A DNA stretch of 63,759 bases from Bacteroides caecigallinarum (GTDB taxonomy: Bacteria > Bacteroidota > Bacteroidia > Bacteroidales > Bacteroidaceae). Position 1 is the stretch's first letter, and each line of letters opens with the position of its first letter. This document shows positions 35,685 to 45,191 of this stretch, piece by piece. The notes beneath the pieces were generated by a model. That model worked only from the letters and a program-made list of their open reading frames with translations, ran no database searches and was not told the origin of the DNA. Location of the stretch: positions 1 to 63,759 of the forward strand of contig NZ_JACJLE010000021.1 of the NCBI RefSeq assembly GCF_016901995.1, read 5' to 3'. The position numbers and the translations under genes were made by a program.

Positions 35685-38600
35685 TTAGAATGTCACGTTC
35701 AGTCCGAATATGAACTGGCGTGGAGTAGGATAAGAGTTCATATCGACTCCAGGACGTAAGCCGTCGAATGCGAAGCTGTTTACTTCAGGATCGTATCCGC
35801 TATAGTCTGTAATGATGAATGCGTTCTTTACAGATGCGAATATTGAAGTATTCTGGAATCCAATCTTGTTCATCCAAGATTTAGGAAGAACATAGTTCAG
35901 AGTGATGTCTGAGCAGCGCAAATAGCTTCCGTCTTCCACATAGCGATCCATAACCATGTTTTGTACTATGAAGTTAGATGAAGGATATAGGTTAGACTTG
36001 TTTTCTGGAGTCCACATGCCTTCGAATGCTTTCTTTGATACTGTACCAGCTTTTGATCCAGGAGTGTTGATATAACGGTTGTTTACATTTATGATGTCAC
36101 GACCGTGTACACCGTTGAATGCAGCAGACAGGCTTAAACCTTTCCATGAAAGTGAAGTCTGGAATCCGTATGTGAAGTCAGGATTAGGATTACCAATGAT
36201 ATTACGGTCTGAAGTATCAATGCTTCCGTTGCCGTCGAAATCTACAAATTTCACGTCACCAGCCACAGGTTTCTGTCCTAAAACGTCATTATAATATCCT
36301 GTAGTACCGTCAGGTTTTGTATATCTTACTCCTTGGTCTGTTATGTCTTCAGCCTGTACTATACCTTGAGTTGCATAACCTAAGAACAATCCTGGTTCTT
36401 CTCCCTGAAGGAATATATGTCCAACTCCGAAGTGGTCGCCAAGTGAATTACCATAATATCCTATTCTTTCGCCCAAGCATCCGAATTCTGTAGGAATAAG
36501 TCCCAGATTTACGATTTTGCTCTTATTCTTTCCGAAGTTACCTGTTAAACTCCATTTCCAGTCTTTAGTGTCAATAATTTGAGCTGTCAATGTAAGTTCC
36601 ACACCTTTGTTATCCAATGATCCTTGATTATAGTATGTAGAAGAGAAACCTGCTGATCCTGGAAGATTTCTAGATATAAGCAAGTCGTTTGTTCTCTTTA
36701 CATAGAAATCCAAAGTACCGCTAAGTCTTGAACGGAACAATCCGAAGTCAAATCCGGCATTCCATGAAGAAGTCTTTTCCCACGTCAAACCATTGTTAGG
36801 AAGGTTAGTAATAGTCAGTGTAGCCAACTGGTTTCCAGAACCGTCTGCATAGTGATTTGTACCACCACCGTACATAGAGAATGTAGAGTAAGGATTGATA
36901 CTCTGGTTACCTGTTACACCGTAGCTTACTCTTAACTTTAACTGATTCATCCATTCCACATCTTTCAGGAATTCTTCCTGTTCCATACGCCAAGCTAATG
37001 AAGCTGACGGGAAATAACCCCAACGGTTACCCTTTGCAAACTTACTTGATCCATCGGCACGTATTGATGCTGTGATAAGATATTTGTCAAGGAATGACAG
37101 ATTGATACGTCCAAGGTATGACAGCAACTGATAGTCGCGCTGTATAGGTTCCTGGTGTTGTACGTTGCCTGCCATGTGAATACCGTTTTCACGCAGATCG
37201 AACATAGTGAATTGTGAACCGATAGTATTCTGGTTTAGGAATTTGTATGCATCGTATGTAACACCGGCAGTAGCATCCAATGTTGCTATGTCACCGAATT
37301 TAGTATTATAGTTTAATACATTTTCTACAGAATAGTTGCTCTTATTAAGATTAGATATAGCCAGATATCCGTTATTGTTCATACCCTGATATAATTGCAG
37401 ACCATACCAGCGGCTACGATCGTTGATATTCATGTTACCACCTACACGGAGGTTATATTGTAATCCTTTCACGATCTTCCATGAAAGATCCATACTCATA
37501 TTGAATGTCTTATCGTTTGCTACATCTTCGTAGTCGTTAAGCCAACTGAAAATTGTTGTTTTGTTCTCAGCTTGGAATGAAGGGTCACCTTCCGGCATTT
37601 CAAATGGAGCATAGTCTAGAGCTGTACGAGAGATTGCTGTAGTTGATCCACCCAAGGTGCTACCTCCTGCCATCATGTTATTCTGTCTGAGCGAACCGCT
37701 CATAGTCATGTTAAGATGAACTGTTTTTGAAAGGTCCATGCCAAGATTGGCACGTAAGTCACCTTGTTTGAGACCTGTCTGTTTTACTGTACCATTGATA
37801 TCCTTGAAATTGGCAGAAATATAATAAGTCATCTTATCACTACCACCATTTACTGATACTGAATAAGTTTGAGAAAATGCTGAACGGTAGATTTCTTTCT
37901 GCCAGTTGCGATACTGAATAAGGTTATATGTTTCAGGATTGTTAGGATCATAATTAGCTAGAGCGTCATTGAATACATATCTGACTTCGTCGCCTACTAC
38001 ATAGAAAGGATATTGTCCGTTAGAAACGCGTGAGTTAATATAAGCTGCGTGTTCCTGCAGATTTGTCATCTCCATAAGGCGTGTAGGGTCTGCTATAGTA
38101 AAGTTTGCACTTACGTTGACTTTTGCTTTTCCTTGTTTACCTTTCTTTGTAGTAATAAGGATTACACCGTTTGCACCACGAGAACCGTAAATAGCAGTTG
38201 AAGAAGCATCTTTCAAGATAGTGATATCTTCAATGTCGGCAGGGTTAAGTGCTGCCAGAGGGTCCTGATTGATCTGGAAGTCTCCACTGATACCTGATGA
38301 TGCAAATTCACCAGCTGAAGCCTGAGGTACGTTGTCGATGACATAGAGAGGCTGGTTGTCACCACGCAATGAGCTTGCACCACGGATTGTGATTGATGAA
38401 GCAGCACCTACTGCTGATGATGCCGAGCTAACCACAAGTCCTGCAACCTTACCAGACAACAGGTTATCCAGTGATGTCGCTTTGGAAGCATCGTTTGCAT
38501 CAGGACGCATAGTAGTAAGAGCACCAGTAAGGTCTCCTTTACGTGCTGTACCATAACCTACAACAACAACTTCTTCAAGAGCCTGTGCATCTTCTTTCAT

Positions 38601-38894
38601 TTCTACATTTATCACAGTCTTGTTTCCAACAGTAACTTCTTGAGTAGAGAAACCGATAAAAGTAAATACCAATACAGACTTCGGGCTATTTACCTTGATT
38701 GAGTAGTTTCCGTCGAAATCAGTAATAGTTCCCACCGTACTACCCTTGACTTGAACGTTAACTCCGGGCATTCCTTCTTTTAATTGAGTGTCCAATACTT
38801 TACCCGTAACGATTTGTTCTTGGGCCAATGCTTCAAAAGAGAATATAAGCATTGAAACCATAAACAGGCAGAAATACTTTAATTGTCCTTTCAT
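35685..38894 (-). CDS. SusC/RagA-like TonB-dependent outer-membrane transporter
   Basis: This 1069-residue protein imports the glycan fragments bound by the SusD partner. A signal peptide (SMLIFSFEALAQE) is followed by the carboxypeptidase-like beta-sandwich of SusC proteins (VTGKVLDTQLKEGMPGVNV, TDFDGNYSIKV). The TonB box region is VVVGYGTARKGDLTGAL. The plug domain has IRGASSLRGDNQPLYVIDNVP and ILKDASSTAIYGSRGANGVILITTKKG (in overlapping parts). A 22-strand barrel ends in FIFGLNVTF. It is the first gene of the minus-strand operon and is divergent from the HTCS regulator. Confidence 0.96.
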   Translation of the reverse strand: MKGQLKYFCLFMVSMLIFSFEALAQEQIVTGKVLDTQLKEGMPGVNVQVKGSTVGTITDFDGNYSIKVNSPKSVLVFTFIGFSTQEVTVGNKTVINVEMKEDAQALEEVVVVGYGTARKGDLTGALTTMRPDANDASKATSLDNLLSGKVAGLVVSSASSAVGAASSITIRGASSLRGDNQPLYVIDNVPQASAGEFASSGISGDFQINQDPLAALNPADIEDITILKDASSTAIYGSRGANGVILITTKKGKQGKAKVNVSANFTIADPTRLMEMTNLQEHAAYINSRVSNGQYPFYVVGDEVRYVFNDALANYDPNNPETYNLIQYRNWQKEIYRSAFSQTYSVSVNGGSDKMTYYISANFKDINGTVKQTGLKQGDLRANLGMDLSKTVHLNMTMSGSLRQNNMMAGGSTLGGSTTAISRTALDYAPFEMPEGDPSFQAENKTTIFSWLNDYEDVANDKTFNMSMDLSWKIVKGLQYNLRVGGNMNINDRSRWYGLQLYQGMNNNGYLAISNLNKSNYSVENVLNYNTKFGDIATLDATAGVTYDAYKFLNQNTIGSQFTMFDLRENGIHMAGNVQHQEPIQRDYQLLSYLGRINLSFLDKYLITASIRADGSSKFAKGNRWGYFPSASLAWRMEQEEFLKDVEWMNQLKLRVSYGVTGNQSINPYSTFSMYGGGTNHYADGSGNQLATLTITNLPNNGLTWEKTSSWNAGFDFGLFRSRLSGTLDFYVKRTNDLLISRNLPGSAGFSSTYYNQGSLDNKGVELTLTAQIIDTKDWKWSLTGNFGKNKSKIVNLGLIPTEFGCLGERIGYYGNSLGDHFGVGHIFLQGEEPGLFLGYATQGIVQAEDITDQGVRYTKPDGTTGYYNDVLGQKPVAGDVKFVDFDGNGSIDTSDRNIIGNPNPDFTYGFQTSLSWKGLSLSAAFNGVHGRDIINVNNRYINTPGSKAGTVSKKAFEGMWTPENKSNLYPSSNFIVQNMVMDRYVEDGSYLRCSDITLNYVLPKSWMNKIGFQNTSIFASVKNAFIITDYSGYDPEVNSFAFDGLRPGVDMNSYPTPRQFIFGLNVTF

Positions 38895-38979
38895 TAATAC
38901 TAAATTTTAGTTAAACATTAAATTGAAAATAGTGTTTTTTGCAATTGATATTATTAGGCTCAATCATTAAATCACGCTG

Positions 38980-38987
38980 CAAATCTA
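38980..38987 (-). promoter_or_regulatory. -7 promoter element of the susC operon
   Basis: CAAATCTA on the plus strand reads TAGATTTG on the minus strand, matching TAnnTTTG, about 85 bases upstream of the susC start. The HTCS is expected to bind near here in the 276-base divergent spacer; the site itself could not be identified. Confidence 0.5.
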
Positions 38988-39120
38988 GATTTTATGTCTT
39001 TTCTTTATGTTCACAAATAACTATTTTATTTCCAAATTTGATTATATAGCTATTTTTAGAATATCCTTATCTATTATTGTAAATCTTTATATCAACAGGG
39101 CTTAATTAAAAATTTTATTA

Positions 39121-39151
39121 TTGAAAATCTTCCAATATTTTTTTACCTTTG
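39121..39151 (+). promoter_or_regulatory. Promoter of the HTCS gene
   Basis: TTG at 39121-39123, a 20-base spacer and TACCTTTG at 39144-39151 fit the Bacteroidetes consensus; the ATG is 19 bases further on. Confidence 0.7.
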
Positions 39152-39170
39152 TCTTATAAAGGAATAATAT

Positions 39171-42100
39171 ATGAAAAATACATTACAAAATATTCTTTTG
39201 CTTATTATAGTAAGTATCTCTATTTGTAATAAATTAAGTGGAAGAAATAGTTACAGCTTTACTCAGATAGGCTTAAGGCAAGGAATGCCATCTTATGTTA
39301 ATTATGTTTTTGAGGAAAGTAACGGTGTTGTTTGGCTTGATACCTCAAATGGAATTATTAGATACGATGGTCTTGAGCTAAAGCATTATTTTGTCCCTTC
39401 TTTAGAGACAGGAGTATCAAATCAAAGAATTTTCCAAATTGTAGAAGATAATGAAAGGCAGCTTTGGTTTCTTACTACTAATGGAGTATTGCTTTATTCA
39501 AAGCAAAAAGATGATTTTTTGCCATATTATTTCGAGAATAAACAATCGATGGTGGCTGGAGCAGTCTGTAAAACAGAGGATGGACTATTATTTGGCGTAA
39601 ATAACAAGTTGTATAAATATAGTTATAAAACCAAATCTTTAGAACTTTTCTCCGAAATAAGCAATAAGGCTGATTTTTCAATAAAAAGAATGATATTTTG
39701 GGATAATAATACATTGGTTTGTTCAAATCGTAATAACAAAGTTATATTATATGATATAAAAAAGAACGAAATAATAAAAAATCCATCTTTGGAAAAGAAT
39801 AATTATTCTGATTTATGTGTTGATAATGAAGGATTTCTGTGGGTTACAGATTATAATAACGGCGTAAAGAAAATTGCTAAAGATGGAACTCTGGTTTCAG
39901 AATATACGCCTCAAAACTCCACTTTAAGTAGCGAGTTGGTATTGTGTATGACTTTAATTAATGATAGAATTTGGGTCGGAACTGATGGTGGTGGAGTGAA
40001 TATTATAAATCCTAAAAACGGAAATATTCAAGTCTTAAAGCATGAATCAGGTAATATACATACACTGCCAGTTAATACAATTCTTAATATACACGGTAGC
40101 GGAAATGGTAATAATATATGGCTTGCTACTACTCGAGGTGGATTGGTTAATGCACGATTGAGTTATATGATAACATATTCAAGCGTTGCATTAGGCAATA
40201 ACAATGGTTTAAGTGAGAATACTGTACTTACATTGTTTCAAGAAGCTGATTCTGACTATATATGGATAGGTACAGATGGTGGTGGTATAAACAGGTTAGA
40301 CGAAAAAAATAATACCATTAAGCATTATCCTACTACTTGGGGAGATAAGATTGTATCTATTTGTAAGTATTCATCTACTGAATTATTAGTATCGATTTTC
40401 TCTAAAGGCCTGTTTTTCTTTAACAAAGAGACAGGAGTAAAGCGCTCGTTTAAGTTAACTCAGGATAAATTGAGTGATTATATAAAGTACAGCAGGCTTT
40501 CGACTAATCTTTATAATGAAACAGAAAGCTCTATCCTTTTATTGACAAACCCAGTGGTAAGATATAATATTCCAACAGGGAAATCTGAGGAATTAATAAA
40601 CGCTAATCCTAAAATACCGCTTAGGATGATGTGTTATATGGGTAGAGATAGTCTATATTCTTATTTTTATAATACTCAGACTATTTTTAGAATACAGAAA
40701 GATGGCAAACATATTCATTCTGTATTTCACTCTGATACTACTTATTTTATTAATTCTGCATCAATAGATTGTAATGGAGTTCTGTGGATTGTAGGAAGAA
40801 AAGGACTTTATACATTTAAAAATGGAGAATTATCACAAATTAAAAGCTCACTTTTTAAAGAGGCTAAGTCTGTTTTATGTGATGAAAGAGGGCGTGTCTG
40901 GATTGGTGCCGGACAGGAACTTTTCGCTTATTATCCTTCAGATCAGAAGTTTATATTGTATGGTGAGTCTGATGGCTTGCTTAAAAACGAATACTTGCAA
41001 AAACCTAAACTTTTATCTAATTCGGAACGGATTTATTTGGGAGGAGTCAATGGCTTATTAAGTGTTGAATCTGAGGCTTTTAATCTGAGACCTGATGAGA
41101 TGAAAGAAGCTAATGTTACTGTTTTGGAATTCTCTGTTGGTGGGATAAATATGATGAATAGTATAAAAGATGGAGAAGTTACGTTGCCATGGAATTCCCG
41201 TAACATTAAGATACGTTTTTTAGTTGAAGGAGATGATATACTTCGTCCACGTCAGTTCCATTATATATTGGATAGTCATTCAGAAAACGCCTTTACAAGT
41301 TATAATAGTGAGTTGAGCATTCCTTCGCTTGCATCCGGAAAATATCCTATAATGGTTAGTTACACAAAAAAAGATGGAGGATGGGCACAAAATAGAAATG
41401 TATTGACCCTTGTAATACTTCCACCTTGGTATAAATCTTGGTGGTTTATTATGATTTTGTCTATTTTGTTTTTGTGTCTTGTTGTCTTGGTAATAGTTGC
41501 AGCATTGCGTAAAAAGGACCGTCGTATTAAATGGATGTTGAAAGAACATGAACAAAAGATTTATGAAGAGAAAGTAAGATTTCTAATAAATATAAGTCAT
41601 GAACTTAGAACACCGTTGACATTGATTTATGCACCATTAAAGAAAATAATTGATTCGATACAGCCTACAGACCGTTATTTTAAACAGTTAAATATAGCAT
41701 TCCATCAGGCACAAAGAATGAAAGATCTTATTAGTATGGTTTTGGATGCCAGGAAAATGGAGATGACTATGACTCATCTTAATATTCAAAACTATGATTT
41801 GAATAATTGGATTGAGGACGTTAGTTCTAATTTTGTAGATGGTGATGGTAGAACTGGCAGAATAGAGCTTCAACTTGATCAAAATATAGGTAAAGTAGCT
41901 TTTGATAAAGAAAAATGTATGGTTATTTTGTCTAATCTTCTGATGAATGCTATTAAACATAGCCCTGAAGATGCTAAAATAATTATAAGAACAGAGTTTA
42001 CGGAAGATGGAAAGAATATAAGAATTTCTGTATCAGATCAGGGTATTGGACTCAAAAATGTAGATACAGAGAAGCTGTTTGTTCGTTTTTATCAGGGAAA

Positions 42101-43124
42101 TACAGAACATGAGGGAACAGGAATCGGATTGTCTTATTCTAAGATTCTTGTAGAGTTGCATAAAGGAAAAATAGGCGCATATAATAATCCTGATAAAGGA
42201 GCTACATTTTATTTTGAATTGCCTAAAGTCCAAAGTATTTCTGGGGAGATACCGCAAAATAATAATTATTTAAATGAGTTGCTATCATCGCAATCGTCTA
42301 TTGAAATAGCAATGCCTGATAAAGATAAGATTAACAGTGTAAATCTGAAGGACTATGTGATATTGATAGTTGATGATAACTCTACTTTGGTTGACTATCT
42401 GGCTGAAGATTTGAAGGAACAGTTTAAACGCGTATTGGTGGCCTATGATGGAGAACAGGCTTATAAAATAGCATGTAAGGAGTTTCCTGACATAATTGTG
42501 AGTGATGTTATGATGCCTGTAATGAATGGGTACGAATTATGTAAGGCTGTAAAAGAGAATGTATCGGTAAGTCATATTCCTTTTATTCTTCTTACTGCCA
42601 GAAACGATGATGATAGTCGTAAATATGGTTATATGATGGGGGCGGACAGCTATTTAGAGAAACCTTTTGAAATGGAAGAATTGCTGGCAAAGATTGTAAA
42701 TAAACTTTATAATAGGATTCAGACTAAATTGCATTACCAGCAGATAGGAAATAATTTATCTGTTACGGTGGATAGTGATTTGACAAGAAAGGATACACTC
42801 TTTATGGAGAAACTAAATCAAACAATAATAGAAAATCTTGACAATACTGAACTTGACATACCTTATATATGTAAACAAATAGGGATGAGCCGTGCTTCAT
42901 TGTATAATAAATTAAAGGCTATAACTGATATGGGAGCCAATGATTATATTAACAAGATAAGAATTGAGCAAGCTATGAAATTAATAAAAGAGAGCGATTT
43001 GAATTTTAATGAAATTTCTGATAAGGTAGGTTTTGCTTCGGCACGATATTTTAGTACATCGTTTAAACAATATACTGGACTTACTCCTACACAATATAAA
43101 AAGCATCAAGTTGATGGTAATTAA
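39171..43124 (+). CDS. Hybrid two-component system sensor/regulator (HTCS)
   Basis: HTCS proteins bind an oligosaccharide in the periplasm and switch on the neighbouring PUL. The 1317 residues run in the usual order. A signal/anchor segment leads into a periplasmic double propeller with Reg_prop repeats (WLDTSNGIIRYDG, IWVGTDGGGVNIINP, IWIGTDGGGINRLDE). A Y_Y_Y domain sits at about 660-750, with a membrane helix at about 757-780. The histidine kinase has phospho-acceptor His810 in SHELRTPLTL, with NLLMNAIKHSP and GTGIGLSYSK ATP-lid boxes. The receiver has Asp1112 in SDVMMPV, and a C-terminal AraC-type helix-turn-helix ends the chain. The gene is markedly more AT-rich than its neighbours. It is divergent from susC. 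Confidence 0.96.
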   Translation: MKNTLQNILLLIIVSISICNKLSGRNSYSFTQIGLRQGMPSYVNYVFEESNGVVWLDTSNGIIRYDGLELKHYFVPSLETGVSNQRIFQIVEDNERQLWFLTTNGVLLYSKQKDDFLPYYFENKQSMVAGAVCKTEDGLLFGVNNKLYKYSYKTKSLELFSEISNKADFSIKRMIFWDNNTLVCSNRNNKVILYDIKKNEIIKNPSLEKNNYSDLCVDNEGFLWVTDYNNGVKKIAKDGTLVSEYTPQNSTLSSELVLCMTLINDRIWVGTDGGGVNIINPKNGNIQVLKHESGNIHTLPVNTILNIHGSGNGNNIWLATTRGGLVNARLSYMITYSSVALGNNNGLSENTVLTLFQEADSDYIWIGTDGGGINRLDEKNNTIKHYPTTWGDKIVSICKYSSTELLVSIFSKGLFFFNKETGVKRSFKLTQDKLSDYIKYSRLSTNLYNETESSILLLTNPVVRYNIPTGKSEELINANPKIPLRMMCYMGRDSLYSYFYNTQTIFRIQKDGKHIHSVFHSDTTYFINSASIDCNGVLWIVGRKGLYTFKNGELSQIKSSLFKEAKSVLCDERGRVWIGAGQELFAYYPSDQKFILYGESDGLLKNEYLQKPKLLSNSERIYLGGVNGLLSVESEAFNLRPDEMKEANVTVLEFSVGGINMMNSIKDGEVTLPWNSRNIKIRFLVEGDDILRPRQFHYILDSHSENAFTSYNSELSIPSLASGKYPIMVSYTKKDGGWAQNRNVLTLVILPPWYKSWWFIMILSILFLCLVVLVIVAALRKKDRRIKWMLKEHEQKIYEEKVRFLINISHELRTPLTLIYAPLKKIIDSIQPTDRYFKQLNIAFHQAQRMKDLISMVLDARKMEMTMTHLNIQNYDLNNWIEDVSSNFVDGDGRTGRIELQLDQNIGKVAFDKEKCMVILSNLLMNAIKHSPEDAKIIIRTEFTEDGKNIRISVSDQGIGLKNVDTEKLFVRFYQGNTEHEGTGIGLSYSKILVELHKGKIGAYNNPDKGATFYFELPKVQSISGEIPQNNNYLNELLSSQSSIEIAMPDKDKINSVNLKDYVILIVDDNSTLVDYLAEDLKEQFKRVLVAYDGEQAYKIACKEFPDIIVSDVMMPVMNGYELCKAVKENVSVSHIPFILLTARNDDDSRKYGYMMGADSYLEKPFEMEELLAKIVNKLYNRIQTKLHYQQIGNNLSVTVDSDLTRKDTLFMEKLNQTIIENLDNTELDIPYICKQIGMSRASLYNKLKAITDMGANDYINKIRIEQAMKLIKESDLNFNEISDKVGFASARYFSTSFKQYTGLTPTQYKKHQVDGN

Positions 43125-43230
43125 AGGTAATATTTCTTTCAAACTTGTGTAATTTTGTAGAATTTTGTTTTCTAATGTTTTTTTATTCAGTTTGTTTTAT
43201 ATTAATGCCATTATTATTGGATTAGTTTTA

Positions 43231-43238
43231 TATATTTG
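43231..43238 (+). promoter_or_regulatory. -7 promoter element of the GH29-sulfatase-GH2 operon
   Basis: TATATTTG matches TAnnTTTG and lies about 115 bases before the GH29 ATG, in an AT-rich spacer after the HTCS gene. No good -33 element is seen, as expected if an activator is needed. Confidence 0.5.
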
Positions 43239-43352
43239 CAGAGTAGAATTAAATAACGGCAAATAATAACCTTAAATTTTTAATTTGATTATATATCTTT
43301 TTATCTGATATTTGCTGATGCCTCCTTTGGAAATCCCAAAACTATATATAAT

Positions 43353-45173
43353 ATGAACTGTAAAAAAATTATTAGGACAATGGCATTGTGTCCTATCTTG
43401 TCTCTTTGTTCTTGTACAACAAGTGAAGAATATTACACAAAACATCTGGAATTTCCGGAAGGTATAACCATCGAGCAGAAAGTTGATATGGCATCTCGTT
43501 TGGTTCCTACACCACAGCAGTTGGAGTGGCAAAAAATGGAACTGACAGCTTTTCTTCATTTTGGAATAAATACTTTCACCGGACGTGAATGGGGTGATGG
43601 AAACGAGGACCCCGCTTTATTTAACCCAACAGAACTCGATGCAGAGCAATGGGTACGTACTCTTAAAGATGCCGGATTCAAAATGGTTATAATTACAGCA
43701 AAACATCATGATGGTTTTTGCTTATGGCCAACGAAGACTACTAAGCACTCTGTAGAATCCTCGCCTTGGAAAGATGGTAAGGGAGATGTAGTGAAGGAAC
43801 TTCGTAATGCCTGTGATAAATATGGTATGAAGTTCGGTGTATATCTTTCTCCATGGGATAGGAATGCTGCTTGTTATGGTGATTCTCCTGCTTATAATAA
43901 ATTCTTTATAGAACAACTCACCGAATTGTTGACTAATTATGGTGAAGTGCATGAAGTATGGTTTGATGGAGCAAACGGTGAAGGTCCTAACGGTAAAAAA
44001 CAGGTATATGACTGGGACGCTTTTTATTCAACAATACGTACTCTACAACCAAAGGCGGTTACTGCTATAATGGGTGATGATGTACGTTGGGTTGGTAATG
44101 AAAAAGGTATAGGACGTGAAACTGAATGGAGTGCAACAGTACTTACTCCGGGAGTATATGCCCGTGCCGAAAAAAATAATAAGGCGCTTGGTGTATATGG
44201 CAAGGCAAAAGATCTTGGAGGAAGAGATGTTCTTGCTAAAGCAAAAGAATTGTTCTGGTATCCTTCTGAGGTGGATGTATCAATTCGTCCGGGATGGTTC
44301 TATCATGAGGATCAGGATAGTAAGGTGAAATCTCTAAAACATCTTACTGACATTTATTTTCAGTCTGTAGGTTATAATTCAGTTTTACTTCTGAATATAC
44401 CTCCTGATACCAGAGGGCTCATTAATGAAGCAGACGTAAACAGACTTAAAGAATTCAGAGCTTATCTTGATGAGGCTTTTGCTGATAATAAAGTTGTTGA
44501 TGGTAATAGGTTGTGGAAAGCAGCTCAGGGAGAACAGAAAGAGTATGCCATAGAAGATAACTCTGAGATAAATGTGATAATGCTTCAGGAAGATATATCT
44601 AAAGGACAAAGAGTTGAAGGACTCGATGTAGAAACCCTTACTGACGGACAGTGGAAACTTGTTGCACAAGGAACTACAGTTGGATATAAGAGAATATTCA
44701 GATTCCCGGCAGTGAAGGCTGAAAAAATACGTGTCACTCTTACTGCTTCAAGAAACAAGGCTAATATATGTAATGTGTCTGCGTATTATGCAGAACCGCT
44801 TACTGATGACGTTGCTAGTCAGGAATGGAATAATCTGTCACGTGACGGATGGAAAGTAATTTCAAAATCTCCATTGATACTTGATCTCGGTCAGAAAGTC
44901 TCTCTTTCTGCATTTACATATGCTCCTGCCAAGGCTGAAGCAAAACCTGATATGGCATTTAAATATTCGTTTGCAGTAAGTACTGATGGAAAGAATTGGA
45001 AAACAATTAAGAAGGACAGTGAATTCAGTAATATTATGAATAACCCTATTCCTCAGACTGTATTTATTGATGGAGCTGAAAATATTAGGTTTATCAGTTT
45101 GGATGCAGTTTCTGTAAATGGAAATCCTGCTAGGGTTGATATCAACGAATTTGGTATAAATGTTCAAAAGTAG
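43353..45173 (+). CDS. Glycoside hydrolase family 29 alpha-L-fucosidase, lipoprotein
   Basis: GH29 enzymes remove terminal alpha-linked fucose with retention. The 606-residue protein has a lipobox (LSLCSCTTSE). The barrel has FLHFGINTFTGREWGDG, ITAKHHDGFCLWPTKTTKHS and FGVYLSPWDR. The nucleophile is Asp205 in VWFDGANG, and SVGYNSVLLLNIPPDTRG follows. A C-terminal F5/8-type sandwich covers the last 150 residues (KYSFAVSTDGKNW). The nucleophile motif is canonical; the acid/base cannot be fixed by eye. It opens the plus-strand PUL operon and would trim fucose caps before GH2 and GH20 act. Confidence 0.94.
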   Translation: MNCKKIIRTMALCPILSLCSCTTSEEYYTKHLEFPEGITIEQKVDMASRLVPTPQQLEWQKMELTAFLHFGINTFTGREWGDGNEDPALFNPTELDAEQWVRTLKDAGFKMVIITAKHHDGFCLWPTKTTKHSVESSPWKDGKGDVVKELRNACDKYGMKFGVYLSPWDRNAACYGDSPAYNKFFIEQLTELLTNYGEVHEVWFDGANGEGPNGKKQVYDWDAFYSTIRTLQPKAVTAIMGDDVRWVGNEKGIGRETEWSATVLTPGVYARAEKNNKALGVYGKAKDLGGRDVLAKAKELFWYPSEVDVSIRPGWFYHEDQDSKVKSLKHLTDIYFQSVGYNSVLLLNIPPDTRGLINEADVNRLKEFRAYLDEAFADNKVVDGNRLWKAAQGEQKEYAIEDNSEINVIMLQEDISKGQRVEGLDVETLTDGQWKLVAQGTTVGYKRIFRFPAVKAEKIRVTLTASRNKANICNVSAYYAEPLTDDVASQEWNNLSRDGWKVISKSPLILDLGQKVSLSAFTYAPAKAEAKPDMAFKYSFAVSTDGKNWKTIKKDSEFSNIMNNPIPQTVFIDGAENIRFISLDAVSVNGNPARVDINEFGINVQK

Positions 45174-45191
45174 AATCTAATATAATACAAA

